DNA of 38,547 nt from Candidatus Parcubacteria bacterium. Lineage in GTDB: Bacteria > Patescibacteria > Paceibacteria > UBA6257 > HR35. Each line of letters opens with the position of its first letter. Within the stretch, counting starts at the first letter, position 1. The position numbers were made by a program, and so were the translations under genes. The notes beneath the pieces were generated by a model. The model worked only from the letters and a program-made list of their open reading frames with translations. It did not search any database and was not told where the DNA came from. Location of the stretch: NCBI GenBank assembly GCA_026004535.1, contig BPJI01000003.1:1-38547 (forward strand). Direction: 5' to 3'. Below, piece by piece: positions 1 through 6,234 of this stretch.

Positions 1-859
1 TTTAAGAGAATTGTTGAACTCAGCATATAAACAAGGAACCTTAGTTAAACGTATGAAAAAAGTTAAAACCTTAAAGGGTGAGGATCAAGTTGTTGAGACC
101 TTTGAAGTTTATAGACCTATTGTAATGGCTAATATATGGGGTATGGAAGATGTTCTTGGAGATAGGTGTATAACCCTTATTTTAGAAAAGTCAAACAAAC
201 CAGACATAGTAAATCTTATTGAGATCTTTCGTGACGATTCTACTGTTAAAAAGGTAATTGAGGATTTAAAAGAGATTTCTGAGGGTAGTTTGTGCCGTTT
301 TTTCCGTTTGTGTCGTAAGGAAAATATATATAATATATACAAAGAATGGAATAATTTTATTAAAGAAAACGTCACTAACGTTACTAACATCACTAACACC
401 ACTAACGTCACTAACAGCACTAGATATATTAAAGAACCAGATACTCTATTTAAAGTAATAAAAGAAATGAAGGTTATGGGTAGAGATTTAGAATTATGTT
501 TTCCTTTACTTTTAATTGCTAATGAAATATCTGAAGATCTACTTGAAGAGACAGCTAATATTTTATCAGATATAATCTTAAAAAAAAGAGAAGAAGAATT
601 TATAGAGAACAAAGATATAAATTTAATTGATTTTGTTTCTCAAAAAGAAGAATCTGAATCTTTTGTTTCTATTAAAACACTAACTTATGAATTCAAAAAT
701 TGGTTATCTAGTGAAGAAGAATGGATAAATGAAAAGTGGATGGGACGTGCTTTAAAAAGATTAAATCTTATAAAATATAAAAGAAAAATAGGAAATAGAG
801 GTAGAGAAGTTATTTTAGATGTTAAGAAGGCTAAAGAAAAAATAAAGATGTTTAAATAA
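1..859 (+). CDS. AAA+ helicase-like replication ATPase, 3' part (5' part is at the window end)
   Basis: This is the C-terminal two thirds of the helicase-like ATPase described in full at 18864-20120. The reading frame is open from base 2. Joined to 38150-38547 across the circle closure it makes the same 418-aa protein. It contains the sensor-1-like Asn and arginine-finger-like Arg region, the (N-x-T) tandem repeat at 368-421, and a C-terminal winged-helix-like segment. It is partial only because the window is a linearised circle. Confidence 0.9.
   Translation, partial: LRELLNSAYKQGTLVKRMKKVKTLKGEDQVVETFEVYRPIVMANIWGMEDVLGDRCITLILEKSNKPDIVNLIEIFRDDSTVKKVIEDLKEISEGSLCRFFRLCRKENIYNIYKEWNNFIKENVTNVTNITNTTNVTNSTRYIKEPDTLFKVIKEMKVMGRDLELCFPLLLIANEISEDLLEETANILSDIILKKREEEFIENKDINLIDFVSQKEESESFVSIKTLTYEFKNWLSSEEEWINEKWMGRALKRLNLIKYKRKIGNRGREVILDVKKAKEKIKMFK
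368..421 (+). repeat. Six tandem 9-bp units encoding (Asn-x-Thr)6
   Basis: The units have the form AAC-NNN-ACT, and the middle codon varies between Val, Ile, Thr and Ser. They sit inside the helicase-like gene, between the ATPase core and the C-terminal domain, and probably form a linker. An identical copy is at 19629-19682. Confidence 0.9.
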
Positions 860-922
860 AAAAAGTAACCACCCTAGAAAAATTAAAAAAATATTTAAAT
901 AATAGCTTTTTAGTATTTTAAC

Positions 923-1014
923 AAGAAAGAGGAAAGAAAAAAGATAGGTTTTTCCTAAACCTCTTTTTTCCTATCTTTTTTCAAAGGTTGCTTCAGCCCC
1001 TTTTCCTCTTTCTT
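923..1014. other. Nested inverted repeat (possible origin, terminator or structured RNA)
   Basis: Two perfect 13-bp inverted repeats are nested. The outer arms are 923-935 and 1002-1014; the inner arms are 936-948 and 970-982. The 21-nt apex (949-969) can form a further short hairpin together with the end of the inner arm (AGGTTT at 946-951 with AAACCT at 957-962). An 18-nt bulge (983-1000) lies on the right side only, and both arms are purine/pyrimidine-skewed. It fills the 265-bp gap between the helicase gene and the next promoter. It could be a replication origin hairpin, a terminator, or a small RNA. The structure is seen; its function is not known. Confidence 0.6.
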
Positions 1015-1094
1015 CTTTTTTACTACTTCTTTTTAATCTTTTACTTATTTTTAACTATAAAATAGTTACTAATAATACTAATAAAAATAGAAAT

Positions 1095-1102
1095 ATTTAT
1101 AA
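1095..1102 (+). promoter_or_regulatory. TATA box for the AbrB-like gene operon
   Basis: The sequence ATTTATAA lies about 26 bp before the ATG at 1125 and is preceded by an A-rich BRE-like stretch. This spacing predicts a leaderless archaeal transcript for the 1125-6118 gene series. Confidence 0.7.
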
Positions 1103-1124
1103 ACCTATTTTTCTTATATTAATC

Positions 1125-1322
1125 ATGCGAAGAATAAGAAAAGTGAGGAAATTTGGTAACTCGTGGGTTATTTCTTTATATAAATTTGATATATTAGACT
1201 TTGGGATTGAAGAGGGTTCTCTTGTTGATATTTCTGATATAGTTGTTTTAAATGGAAATAAAAAAGAATCAAGAAATAATAAAAGTAAGGAGGATAAAGG
1301 TAATAAAGAAAATGAACAATGA
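1125..1322 (+). CDS. AbrB/MazE-like small DNA-binding protein
   Basis: This 65-aa protein has an N-terminal half that reads as a swapped-hairpin AbrB fold. It has a basic strand with the typical R-K-F-G-N-S-W-V-I-S stretch (residues 8-17), then an acidic-Gly turn (EEGS, around 29-32) and a VDISDIVV strand. Proteins of this type are dimeric transcription regulators or antitoxins. The C-terminal 20 residues are a charged Lys/Asn/Glu tail. It is the first gene after a strong TATA box and is probably leaderless. Its stop overlaps the next ATG (ATGA). No toxin partner is evident next door, so a regulator of the operon is the better guess. Fold call fairly confident, role inferred. Confidence 0.7.
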   Translation: MRRIRKVRKFGNSWVISLYKFDILDFGIEEGSLVDISDIVVLNGNKKESRNNKSKEDKGNKENEQ

Positions 1323-1540
1323 CTCTATCAGATTTTTTAATACAAACAATAGTACAAACAATTTCAAATCTTATTTCAAACTCTGCTTGGTTCATTTTGT
1401 TTTATTTGGGGTTTAAAATGATAACGAAAGAAATTAAAAAATTTTCAAAGGAAATCCCTTTGTGGATAGAAAATTATCATAAAAAACAATTAGAGAGGAT
1501 AAGAATACAAGAAGCTTTAAATATGAGGAGAATGAGATGA
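1319..1540 (+). CDS. Small single-span membrane protein
   Basis: This 73-aa protein has a hydrophobic N-terminal half with one membrane span around residues 20-38. An amphipathic, Lys/Arg-rich helix follows (38-73) and would lie in the cytoplasm. Its ATG overlaps the stop of the AbrB-like gene, and its own stop overlaps the ATG of the zinc-ribbon gene, so the three are translationally coupled. I recognise no family. Its position among early small genes suggests an accessory host-interaction or anchoring role, which is only a guess. Confidence 0.65.
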   Translation: MTLSDFLIQTIVQTISNLISNSAWFILFYLGFKMITKEIKKFSKEIPLWIENYHKKQLERIRIQEALNMRRMR

Positions 1541-1770
1541 AAACAAAAAATGAAAGACTAAAAGGTTTAATTAACTTTTTAAACGAAAGAAACGAGAAAA
1601 TGAATAAACCATTTGCCGAAAGAGTAGTTGAAGATCTAAAAGAAGGTGTTGTTTTCTTTTGCCCTAATTGTAAAAAAAGAAAAGAAATGAGTTATAGACC
1701 AGTAGTTGTTTTATGTTCTTGTGGTTATTATATGCAGGAAATGAAAGGAGGTATTAAAAAATGGCAGTAA
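1537..1770 (+). CDS. Small zinc-ribbon-like protein
   Basis: This 77-aa protein has a helical charged N-terminus (1-36). It then has a CPNC knuckle (residues 44-47) and a second Cys pair in the LCSCG stretch about 15 residues later. This is a plausible four-Cys zinc ribbon, although the second knuckle (C-x-C) is shorter than usual. Such proteins in viruses are commonly nucleic-acid binding or transcription modifying. Its 3' end overlaps the next gene by 10 bp. The metal site is read directly from sequence; the function is unknown. Confidence 0.65.
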   Translation: MKTKNERLKGLINFLNERNEKMNKPFAERVVEDLKEGVVFFCPNCKKRKEMSYRPVVVLCSCGYYMQEMKGGIKKWQ

Positions 1771-1970
1771 AAAAGATTGGGCGAGTCTGGCGAACAAAAA
1801 AAAGGAGCACTGATGTTGTTATGAGTGGTCAGTTGATAGATGGCGCTAAAATAGGTATTATAAGAGCTAAAGATAAAAATAAAAGGCTTATCCCAGACAC
1901 GTATGATGTTATTGCTTTCGTTGAACCGCCAGTAATTAAAATAAAAAACACCCAAGAAGAAAATTTTTAA
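1761..1970 (+). CDS. Hypothetical 69-aa basic beta-rich protein
   Basis: I do not recognise this 69-aa protein. The N-terminal 16 residues are strongly basic (KK-x-GRVWRTKKR). After that come alternating hydrophobic segments suggestive of beta strands, with no membrane span. The start is well supported: AAAGGAGG lies at 1745-1752, a good distance before the ATG. It overlaps the zinc-ribbon gene by 10 bp. A small nucleic-acid binding protein is possible but not shown. Confidence 0.6.
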   Translation: MAVKKIGRVWRTKKRSTDVVMSGQLIDGAKIGIIRAKDKNKRLIPDTYDVIAFVEPPVIKIKNTQEENF

Positions 1971-1986
1971 AATAAAAAATTAAAGA

Positions 1987-2106
1987 ATGGAAAATAAAGA
2001 AGAGTGGGATTGTCCTTTACATGATGAATTTGAAAAAGGATGTCATCATTGTTGGGAATGTTTAAAGATAAAAATAATAAAAGATGGGGGCGATGATTTC
2101 GACTGA
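1987..2106 (+). CDS. 39-aa Cys/His-rich miniprotein
   Basis: This is a short open frame from ATG 1987 to TGA 2104-2106, separated by 2 bp from the next gene. The 39 aa contain Cys9, His12, Cys19, His20, His21, Cys22 and Cys25, which is dense enough for one zinc site. The ends are acidic. It fits snugly between two genes of the operon and is intact in both laps. I know no family for it. Expression is plausible but unproven. Confidence 0.5.
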   Translation: MENKEEWDCPLHDEFEKGCHHCWECLKIKIIKDGGDDFD

Positions 2107-2108
2107 AG

Positions 2109-2801
2109 ATGGTTAACATATTTGGTTATAATTTAAATATAAATGTTCAAAGTATATTTGGAACGGGGTTTTTTGTAGTTTTATTAGTCATTTTTATTGG
2201 TATTATTTTAATTGGTTTAATTTTTATTTTAATGTTTTTTAAAACTTACAAATATAGGGTTGTTTTATTTGAAAATGTTTCTAATCAAGGCATCCAGCCA
2301 GTAGCTAGAACAAGAGCAAAAAAAATAAGAATTGGTCAGGGTGGAGCCGAAATACTAAAAACATGGGCTGGCAAACTTTATTTACCTGCTACAAAAATGG
2401 TTGGGAAAAATGTTTATTGGTTTTATAAAGCTAATGATGGTTATTTTTATAATGTTGGGTTAGGTGATTTTGATACTAGATTAAAAAACTTAAAACTTGA
2501 ACCAATTGAAAGAGATATGAAATTGTTTTATTTAAATATTGAAAGAATAGCCCAAGATTCGTATAATAAACCTAAATTTTTAGAGAGGTATGGGGTTCAT
2601 TTATTATTATTTGTTTTTTTATTAGTTTTTATTCTCGGTATGTGGTTTATTATAGGAAAAATAGGTGATGTAACGAAAACACTATCAAATACACAACAAG
2701 CTAATAAAGAAGTTGTTGAAGCATTAAGAGACATTTCTCTCTCACTTGAAAGAATAAGAGGGACACAACCAGTAGGATTAGTTTCCGTTCAAGGAGGATA
2801 A
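2109..2801 (+). CDS. Two-span membrane protein with central soluble domain
   Basis: This 230-aa protein has a strong N-terminal membrane span (about 17-43), a soluble domain of about 115 residues rich in Lys and aromatics, and a second span (about 163-185). A 45-residue predicted coiled-coil tail follows (TKTLSNTQQANKEVVEAL...), ending in Gly-Gly. With both termini on one side the central domain would be on the other face. It begins 2 bp after the miniprotein stop. The next gene starts 1 bp after its stop and uses GGAGG within this gene's 3' end. Family unknown. An envelope or membrane-remodelling role is conceivable. Confidence 0.7.
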   Translation: MVNIFGYNLNINVQSIFGTGFFVVLLVIFIGIILIGLIFILMFFKTYKYRVVLFENVSNQGIQPVARTRAKKIRIGQGGAEILKTWAGKLYLPATKMVGKNVYWFYKANDGYFYNVGLGDFDTRLKNLKLEPIERDMKLFYLNIERIAQDSYNKPKFLERYGVHLLLFVFLLVFILGMWFIIGKIGDVTKTLSNTQQANKEVVEALRDISLSLERIRGTQPVGLVSVQGG

Positions 2802-2802
2802 A

Positions 2803-2976
2803 ATGGTTTATATAGAAATTATTATTTTGATAGCAATTCTTTTATTTATAATTATATTTATGATATTAAGAGAAATTTTTAATAAAATAGATGAAAGGAG
2901 GTTTATAAAGAAATATGGAGAAGAAGGAATTGGAGCAGCTAGAGAAGGAGCTCTCAAAACTGAAAGAAGAAAATGA
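2803..2976 (+). CDS. 57-aa membrane miniprotein overlapping a coiled-coil gene
   Basis: The open frame runs from ATG 2803 to TGA 2974-2976. AAGGAGG at 2791-2797 is ideally spaced for this start. Residues 5-23 are almost entirely Ile, Leu and Phe and form one membrane span; the rest is charged. Its last 62 bp are shared, in another frame, with the coiled-coil gene that starts at 2915. The strong ribosome-binding site and membrane span favour a real gene. Nested membrane/soluble pairs of this sort recall phage accessory genes, but no homology is claimed. Confidence 0.6.
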   Translation: MVYIEIIILIAILLFIIIFMILREIFNKIDERRFIKKYGEEGIGAAREGALKTERRK

Positions 2977-3118
2977 ATTTTTAAAACAACAGATTTTATT
3001 TTTTAACGAAGTTGAAAAGTTAGAAAATAAAAGTTATTTTAGGTTTAGGTTGTTAGAGGTACTTGAGTTAATTCACGAGAGTCTTGAAAAAATTGAAAAT
3101 AAAATAGAAAAAAAGTAG
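2915..3118 (+). CDS. Small coiled-coil protein
   Basis: This 67-aa protein has a first half with clear heptad spacing of Leu/Ile (MEKKELEQLEKELSKLKEE and onward). A second amphipathic helix carries Lys/Glu at its end. There are no Cys residues and no membrane span. AAAGGAGG lies at 2894-2901, 13 bp before the ATG. The start is inside the preceding membrane miniprotein gene. It probably forms a dimeric helical bundle, perhaps with that neighbour or with the coiled-coil tail of the 230-aa protein. Function unknown. Confidence 0.65.
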   Translation: MEKKELEQLEKELSKLKEENEFLKQQILFFNEVEKLENKSYFRFRLLEVLELIHESLEKIENKIEKK

Positions 3119-3121
3119 AAA

Positions 3122-3508
3122 ATGGAAAAAGGAATAGTTGATAAAGGAAGTAGTGATATAATGGATATAATAATTACAAAAGGAATGTTTTTTTTAATGG
3201 TTTTTATTGTACTACTTGTGGTTATTCTTCCTTTATTTGTTTTACCCCTTTTTGAAATTGTTAAAGAGAAAAATGAGTATTATTGGTTTTGTTATTTGAA
3301 TGGAAAAGAAGCTTATCAGTATAAGCCTCTTATTACATTACCCATAATAAACTTTGGCTATCCTAAATACTATTGTTTAGAAAAAAACACAGAGGTTGTT
3401 AATAGCAATACTGGTGTTTATGATGATTACGAAATAGTTAAAACAAAATATAATATTGTTGTTTACAAGAATGATTATGAAAAATACTTTAAACCAAAAG
3501 GATTATAA
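3122..3508 (+). CDS. Single-span membrane protein, paralogue of the next gene
   Basis: This 128-aa protein has a single membrane span at about residues 21-46. An extramembrane domain follows with two Cys (FCYLNG and YYCLEKN) that could pair, then a C-terminal block ending YKNDYEKYF. The following gene has the same order: span, FCH/YCKD cysteines, and a YKEDFEKYF ending. The pair is therefore a diverged tandem duplication. It starts 3 bp after the coiled-coil gene. Family unknown; a surface-facing disulfide domain is my inference. Confidence 0.65.
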   Translation: MEKGIVDKGSSDIMDIIITKGMFFLMVFIVLLVVILPLFVLPLFEIVKEKNEYYWFCYLNGKEAYQYKPLITLPIINFGYPKYYCLEKNTEVVNSNTGVYDDYEIVKTKYNIVVYKNDYEKYFKPKGL

Positions 3509-3767
3509 AAAAATAGATTTTATTTTTAGAGTGGGTATTGCTTCAATTTTATTTAGTGGTTTAATACTTTTCTTTATTTCTCTTAATGATTTTAAAAATT
3601 TGTCTTTATTTTGTCATAGTAATAATGAAACCAGCAAAATAAATATTTTTAAAAATAAAATGTATTGTAAAGATAATGAAGGAAATTTAAGAGAAGTAAT
3701 TAAAACAAATTTTGGGTTTTTTTATAAAGAAGATTTTGAGAAGTATTTTCAAAATAAAAAACCTTAG
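3471..3767 (+). CDS. Single-span membrane protein, diverged tandem copy of the previous gene
   Basis: About 98 aa from the ATG at 3471. An upstream TTG (3456) or the ATG at 3477 are alternatives, and no clear ribosome-binding site decides between them. It has one span (about residues 15-38), then Cys in LFCHSN and YCKDNE, and a C-terminal YKEDFEKYF motif matching the previous protein. The 5' end overlaps that gene by 38 bp in another frame. The duplication is inferred from motif order, since overall identity is low. Confidence 0.6.
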   Translation: MIMKNTLNQKDYKKIDFIFRVGIASILFSGLILFFISLNDFKNLSLFCHSNNETSKINIFKNKMYCKDNEGNLREVIKTNFGFFYKEDFEKYFQNKKP

Positions 3768-3770
3768 GTA

Positions 3771-4205
3771 ATGAAAATGACAGACTATCTAGGAGATTCC
3801 TCATCATTAGTAGAATCTCAGTTTAATATGATTTTGAAGACTCTCTATGATCTAAGAGAGATAGCTTCACATATTGAAAGATTGTATGCTCAAATAAATA
3901 TTTCAGATGAAATTAAACAGAAAATTAAAATACATCTTGTTAAATCTTTTTTTGTTAATTCCTCACCACTTTTAAATGAAAATTTTGTTAATTCATTAAA
4001 AGATCAAATATTATCTTTAAGACCTAAAACAATAAAAGTATTAGATAAAGATAATCCAACATCAGAACCTACATTTAAATTAATTTTTGATTATGAGTTA
4101 GAGAAGGAGTTAGATGAAATGCTTATAAAAATCCATAGACAACTACAAAAAGAAGGATATTATGGTTCAAAGAGAGATCTAGGTAGAATTATCGGGAGGT
4201 TCTAA
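3771..4205 (+). CDS. Hypothetical 144-aa helical protein
   Basis: This soluble protein is mostly alpha-helical, with helices around 15-45, 48-62, 70-85 and a charged C-terminal helix (107-130). It ends in a basic Arg-rich tail (KRDLGRIIGRF). ATG 3777 is an alternative start. It sits 4 bp before the ATPase gene, which suggests co-translation and possibly a partner role such as an adaptor for DNA or for the ATPase. No family recognised. Confidence 0.6.
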   Translation: MKMTDYLGDSSSLVESQFNMILKTLYDLREIASHIERLYAQINISDEIKQKIKIHLVKSFFVNSSPLLNENFVNSLKDQILSLRPKTIKVLDKDNPTSEPTFKLIFDYELEKELDEMLIKIHRQLQKEGYYGSKRDLGRIIGRF

Positions 4206-4209
4206 GAAG

Positions 4210-5079
4210 ATGGCTTTTTACAAAACATTACATCCTGAATTTGATGGTAAAACTGAAAGATATATAGATGATGCTTTATTTGAAAACCTAAAAGTAATGG
4301 CTAAAAAAATAGTAAATGATATGACTTTTCTTGGAATTGTTTTCTCCTCAACATTAGAAGTAAGAACTGGCAAATCCACATTTGCAAGTCAGATTGGTGA
4401 GTGCTACACTTCATTAATGAAAGAGCTTCATGGAATAGAATTGCCTTGGGGGATTAATAATTTAGTGTTTAGACCAGTTGATTTAATCTACAGAAGTTTA
4501 GAAATGCCTCAATATTCCTGTATCATTTGTGATGAATGGGAAAACCCTAAGTATTGGACAGAACTTTATGATTCATTATCTCAATTCTTTCAAAAGCATG
4601 GTATAAAAAACCAATTTGTTTTGATATTAACACCTAATTTTTTTAAATTACCAGATACTATAGCAATTAATAGATCGGTTTTTGCAGTAGATATAAGGTT
4701 CGGAGATGATTTTGAAAGAGGATTTTTTAAGTTTTATGGCTTCCAAAAGAAAAAAATGCTTTATCTTTTAGGAAAAAAGAAACAGGATTATAATGCGGTT
4801 AAAGAAGATTTTAGAGGTAGGTTTGTTAAAGGATATGGTGGGCTTAATACTGAAGAATATATCAAAAAGAAGATTGAAGATTTAGAAAGATTTAAAGGTG
4901 ATAGATTCAAAAAACTTCGTTATGTTGATAAATACGGCACACCACCAGAACTTATTAGAAAATTATATTTGTCTTTACTCAAAAATAAAGGAATTACACA
5001 AAAAGAAATAGCAGATGTTTTAGGTGTTGAACAAACAACCATTAGTGAATGGGTTTTAGGTAATTTTAGTCTTTCATGA
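4210..5079 (+). CDS. P-loop ATPase (Zot/FtsK-HerA-like) with C-terminal helix-turn-helix
   Basis: This 289-aa protein has a Walker A-type loop at residues 50-57 (EVRTGKST), in which the first Gly of the usual motif is absent. Its Walker B, CIICDEWE, has Asp108-Glu109. A sensor-like LILTPNF follows at about 138-144. This order, with a strand-Asp-Glu and then a polar strand end, is typical of the compact ATPases that move DNA or help assemble virions in filamentous and archaeal viruses. Residues about 262-284 form a clear helix-turn-helix (ITQKEIADVLGVEQTTISEW). The stop codon touches the first of two palindromes at 5081-5133, an obvious candidate target. A packaging or partition role is inferred. 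The ATPase and HTH calls are solid. Confidence 0.75.
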   Translation: MAFYKTLHPEFDGKTERYIDDALFENLKVMAKKIVNDMTFLGIVFSSTLEVRTGKSTFASQIGECYTSLMKELHGIELPWGINNLVFRPVDLIYRSLEMPQYSCIICDEWENPKYWTELYDSLSQFFQKHGIKNQFVLILTPNFFKLPDTIAINRSVFAVDIRFGDDFERGFFKFYGFQKKKMLYLLGKKKQDYNAVKEDFRGRFVKGYGGLNTEEYIKKKIEDLERFKGDRFKKLRYVDKYGTPPELIRKLYLSLLKNKGITQKEIADVLGVEQTTISEWVLGNFSLS

Positions 5080-5141
5080 ACTAAGGTGACCTTAGTGCAA
5101 AGGGTAATAAGTTGTGAACTAAGGTCACCTTAGTGCAAAGG
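5077..5141. promoter_or_regulatory. Twin 15-bp palindromes in a 38-bp direct repeat (recombination site or operator)
   Basis: CTAAGGTGACCTTAG at 5081-5095 and CTAAGGTCACCTTAG at 5119-5133 are perfect palindromes around a central base. The central base is G in one and C in the other, so each is the exact reverse complement of the other. Flanks are also shared, giving two 27-bp direct repeats (5077-5103 and 5115-5141). They lie between the ATPase-HTH stop and the serine recombinase start, as expected for a res/att-type site or for operators bound by either protein. Confidence 0.75.
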
Positions 5142-5166
5142 CATTAATTAAGTGAAAAGTAAAGAG

Positions 5167-5179
5167 ATTTAAAAAATTA
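5167..5179 (+). promoter_or_regulatory. TATA-like element of the serine recombinase gene
   Basis: ATTTAAAAAATTA lies 14-26 bp before the ATG at 5193, which predicts a near-leaderless start. The twin palindromes lie just upstream, where a bound protein could control it. Confidence 0.5.
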
Positions 5180-5192
5180 ACGTAAAGAAAAA

Positions 5193-5744
5193 ATGAATGG
5201 AGAAAAACCAAAGAAGAAAGTAGCAATTTATATTAGAATATCTACAGACATTGAGAAACAAAATTTAAATACCCAATTAGATCCATTAGTGGAGTATTGT
5301 AATAAAAATAACTATCAATATGAGATATTTCAAGATATAGCTTCTGGAGCAAAAGAATCAAGACCTAATTTAGATAAGCTTATGAGAATGATTAGAGAGC
5401 AAAAGTTTGATGCTTTGTTGGTCTGGAAAGTTGATAGGTTAGGTAGGAGCTTAAGACATTTATTACAAATATTACAAGAGCTAGAAAAGAATAAATGTGA
5501 CTTTATTTCTTTAACTGAAGGCTATGATACCTCCACACCACAAGGCAAATTAATATTTTCAATTGTTGGAGCCTTTGCTGAATTTGAAAGAGCAATAATA
5601 AGAGAAAGAGTTAAAGCAGGCATTATTAGAGCAATTAAAGAAGGAAAGAGGGTAGGTAGACCTGTTGGTTCTAAAGATAAGAAAAGAAGAAGGGTTTCTG
5701 GATACTTTTTAAGATGGCAGAATACACAACAAAAGACCTTATAA
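5193..5744 (+). CDS. Small serine recombinase (resolvase/invertase family)
   Basis: This 183-aa protein has an N-terminal catalytic domain with the nucleophile in YIRIST (Ser17), and D-x-x-S-G-A-K-x-x-R-P as in resolvases. It also has VWKVDRLGRS (about residues 71-80) and the long E helix (AEFERAIIRERVKAGI). A short C-terminal HTH follows a GRPVGSKDKK linker. The family cuts and rejoins short dyad sites for dimer resolution, inversion or integration. Two dyad sites lie directly upstream. In a circular element now seen as a dimer, multimer resolution is an attractive role. The C-terminus overlaps the next gene by 31 bp. The laps differ here by one silent base (5366/24627). Confidence 0.92.
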   Translation: MNGEKPKKKVAIYIRISTDIEKQNLNTQLDPLVEYCNKNNYQYEIFQDIASGAKESRPNLDKLMRMIREQKFDALLVWKVDRLGRSLRHLLQILQELEKNKCDFISLTEGYDTSTPQGKLIFSIVGAFAEFERAIIRERVKAGIIRAIKEGKRVGRPVGSKDKKRRRVSGYFLRWQNTQQKTL

Positions 5745-6118
5745 GATTAGTTTTGAAAAGAGATGAATTATTAATTTTAACGTTATTATTTTCATTTTTA
5801 ATAGGCGCAAATTTAAATTTATATGCTGTTGTTAGCAATGATTGTAAGATGCCTTATTTAATAAAACACAGGCCTATAATGGATTTTGATTACGATAGTA
5901 ACAAACATAAACCTATAGCTGATTTTAGAGAAGCAAAAGTTTATTTTTTAACAGACTTTATGTCTATACCAACTCTTTCAAAAAGGATATATTTTTCATT
6001 AGGTGATTTGTTTCTTTATCTTTCTATTATTTTAATTTTTATTTATTCAGCTAAAGAGATTAAGAAAATAGTTAAAAAAAAGAAAAATAAAAAAACCTCC
6101 CCTCTAAAAACCACCTAA
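5714..6118 (+). CDS. Two-span membrane protein, last gene of the rightward arm
   Basis: This 134-aa protein has a first span at about residues 18-40, an external loop of about 55 residues with one Cys, and a second span at about 91-110. It ends in a strongly basic Lys tail (KKIVKKKKNKK). The ATG overlaps the recombinase gene by 31 bp in another frame. The only ribosome-binding hint is the A/G run before it. No family known. The gene ends just before the convergent terminator region. Confidence 0.6.
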   Translation: MAEYTTKDLIRLVLKRDELLILTLLFSFLIGANLNLYAVVSNDCKMPYLIKHRPIMDFDYDSNKHKPIADFREAKVYFLTDFMSIPTLSKRIYFSLGDLFLYLSIILIFIYSAKEIKKIVKKKKNKKTSPLKTT

Positions 6119-6154
6119 TTTTCCTTATAAAAAATCAAAATAAAAAAACAAGTC

Positions 6155-6170
6155 TTTTTTTACTCTTTTT
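6155..6170 (+). terminator. Poly-T terminator tract for the rightward arm
   Basis: Two T-runs on the + strand lie about 40 bp after the last rightward gene. T-tracts are the main archaeal termination signal. Confidence 0.55.
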
Positions 6171-6180
6171 ATTAAAAAAA

Positions 6181-6219
6181 TAAAAAAAAGAAAAAGGGGG
6201 GCTGTTTTTTAACAACCCC
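6181..6219 (-). terminator. Hairpin plus poly-U terminator for the leftward arm
   Basis: GGGGCTGTT and AACAACCCC (6198-6219) pair with one mismatch around a TTTT loop. On the minus strand the hairpin is followed by a long U-run (complement of 6181-6195). It lies just after the stop of the 175-aa gene and looks like an intrinsic terminator. Confidence 0.65.
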
Positions 6220-6234
6220 AAAATTAAAGTTTAT

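Noticed and set aside
368..421. CRISPR-like short repeat array
   Set aside because: The 9-bp units are contiguous, in frame and without spacers. They encode a protein linker.
109..612. 167-codon minus-strand open frame antisense to the helicase gene
   Set aside because: It is a shadow of the AT-rich helicase coding sequence. The long low-complexity Leu/Val stretch comes from the (N-x-T) repeat read backwards, and there is no ribosome-binding site.
1125..1540. Toxin-antitoxin pair (AbrB-like antitoxin plus next gene)
   Set aside because: The neighbouring 73-aa product is a one-span membrane protein with no recognisable nuclease or toxin motif, so I kept only the regulator call.
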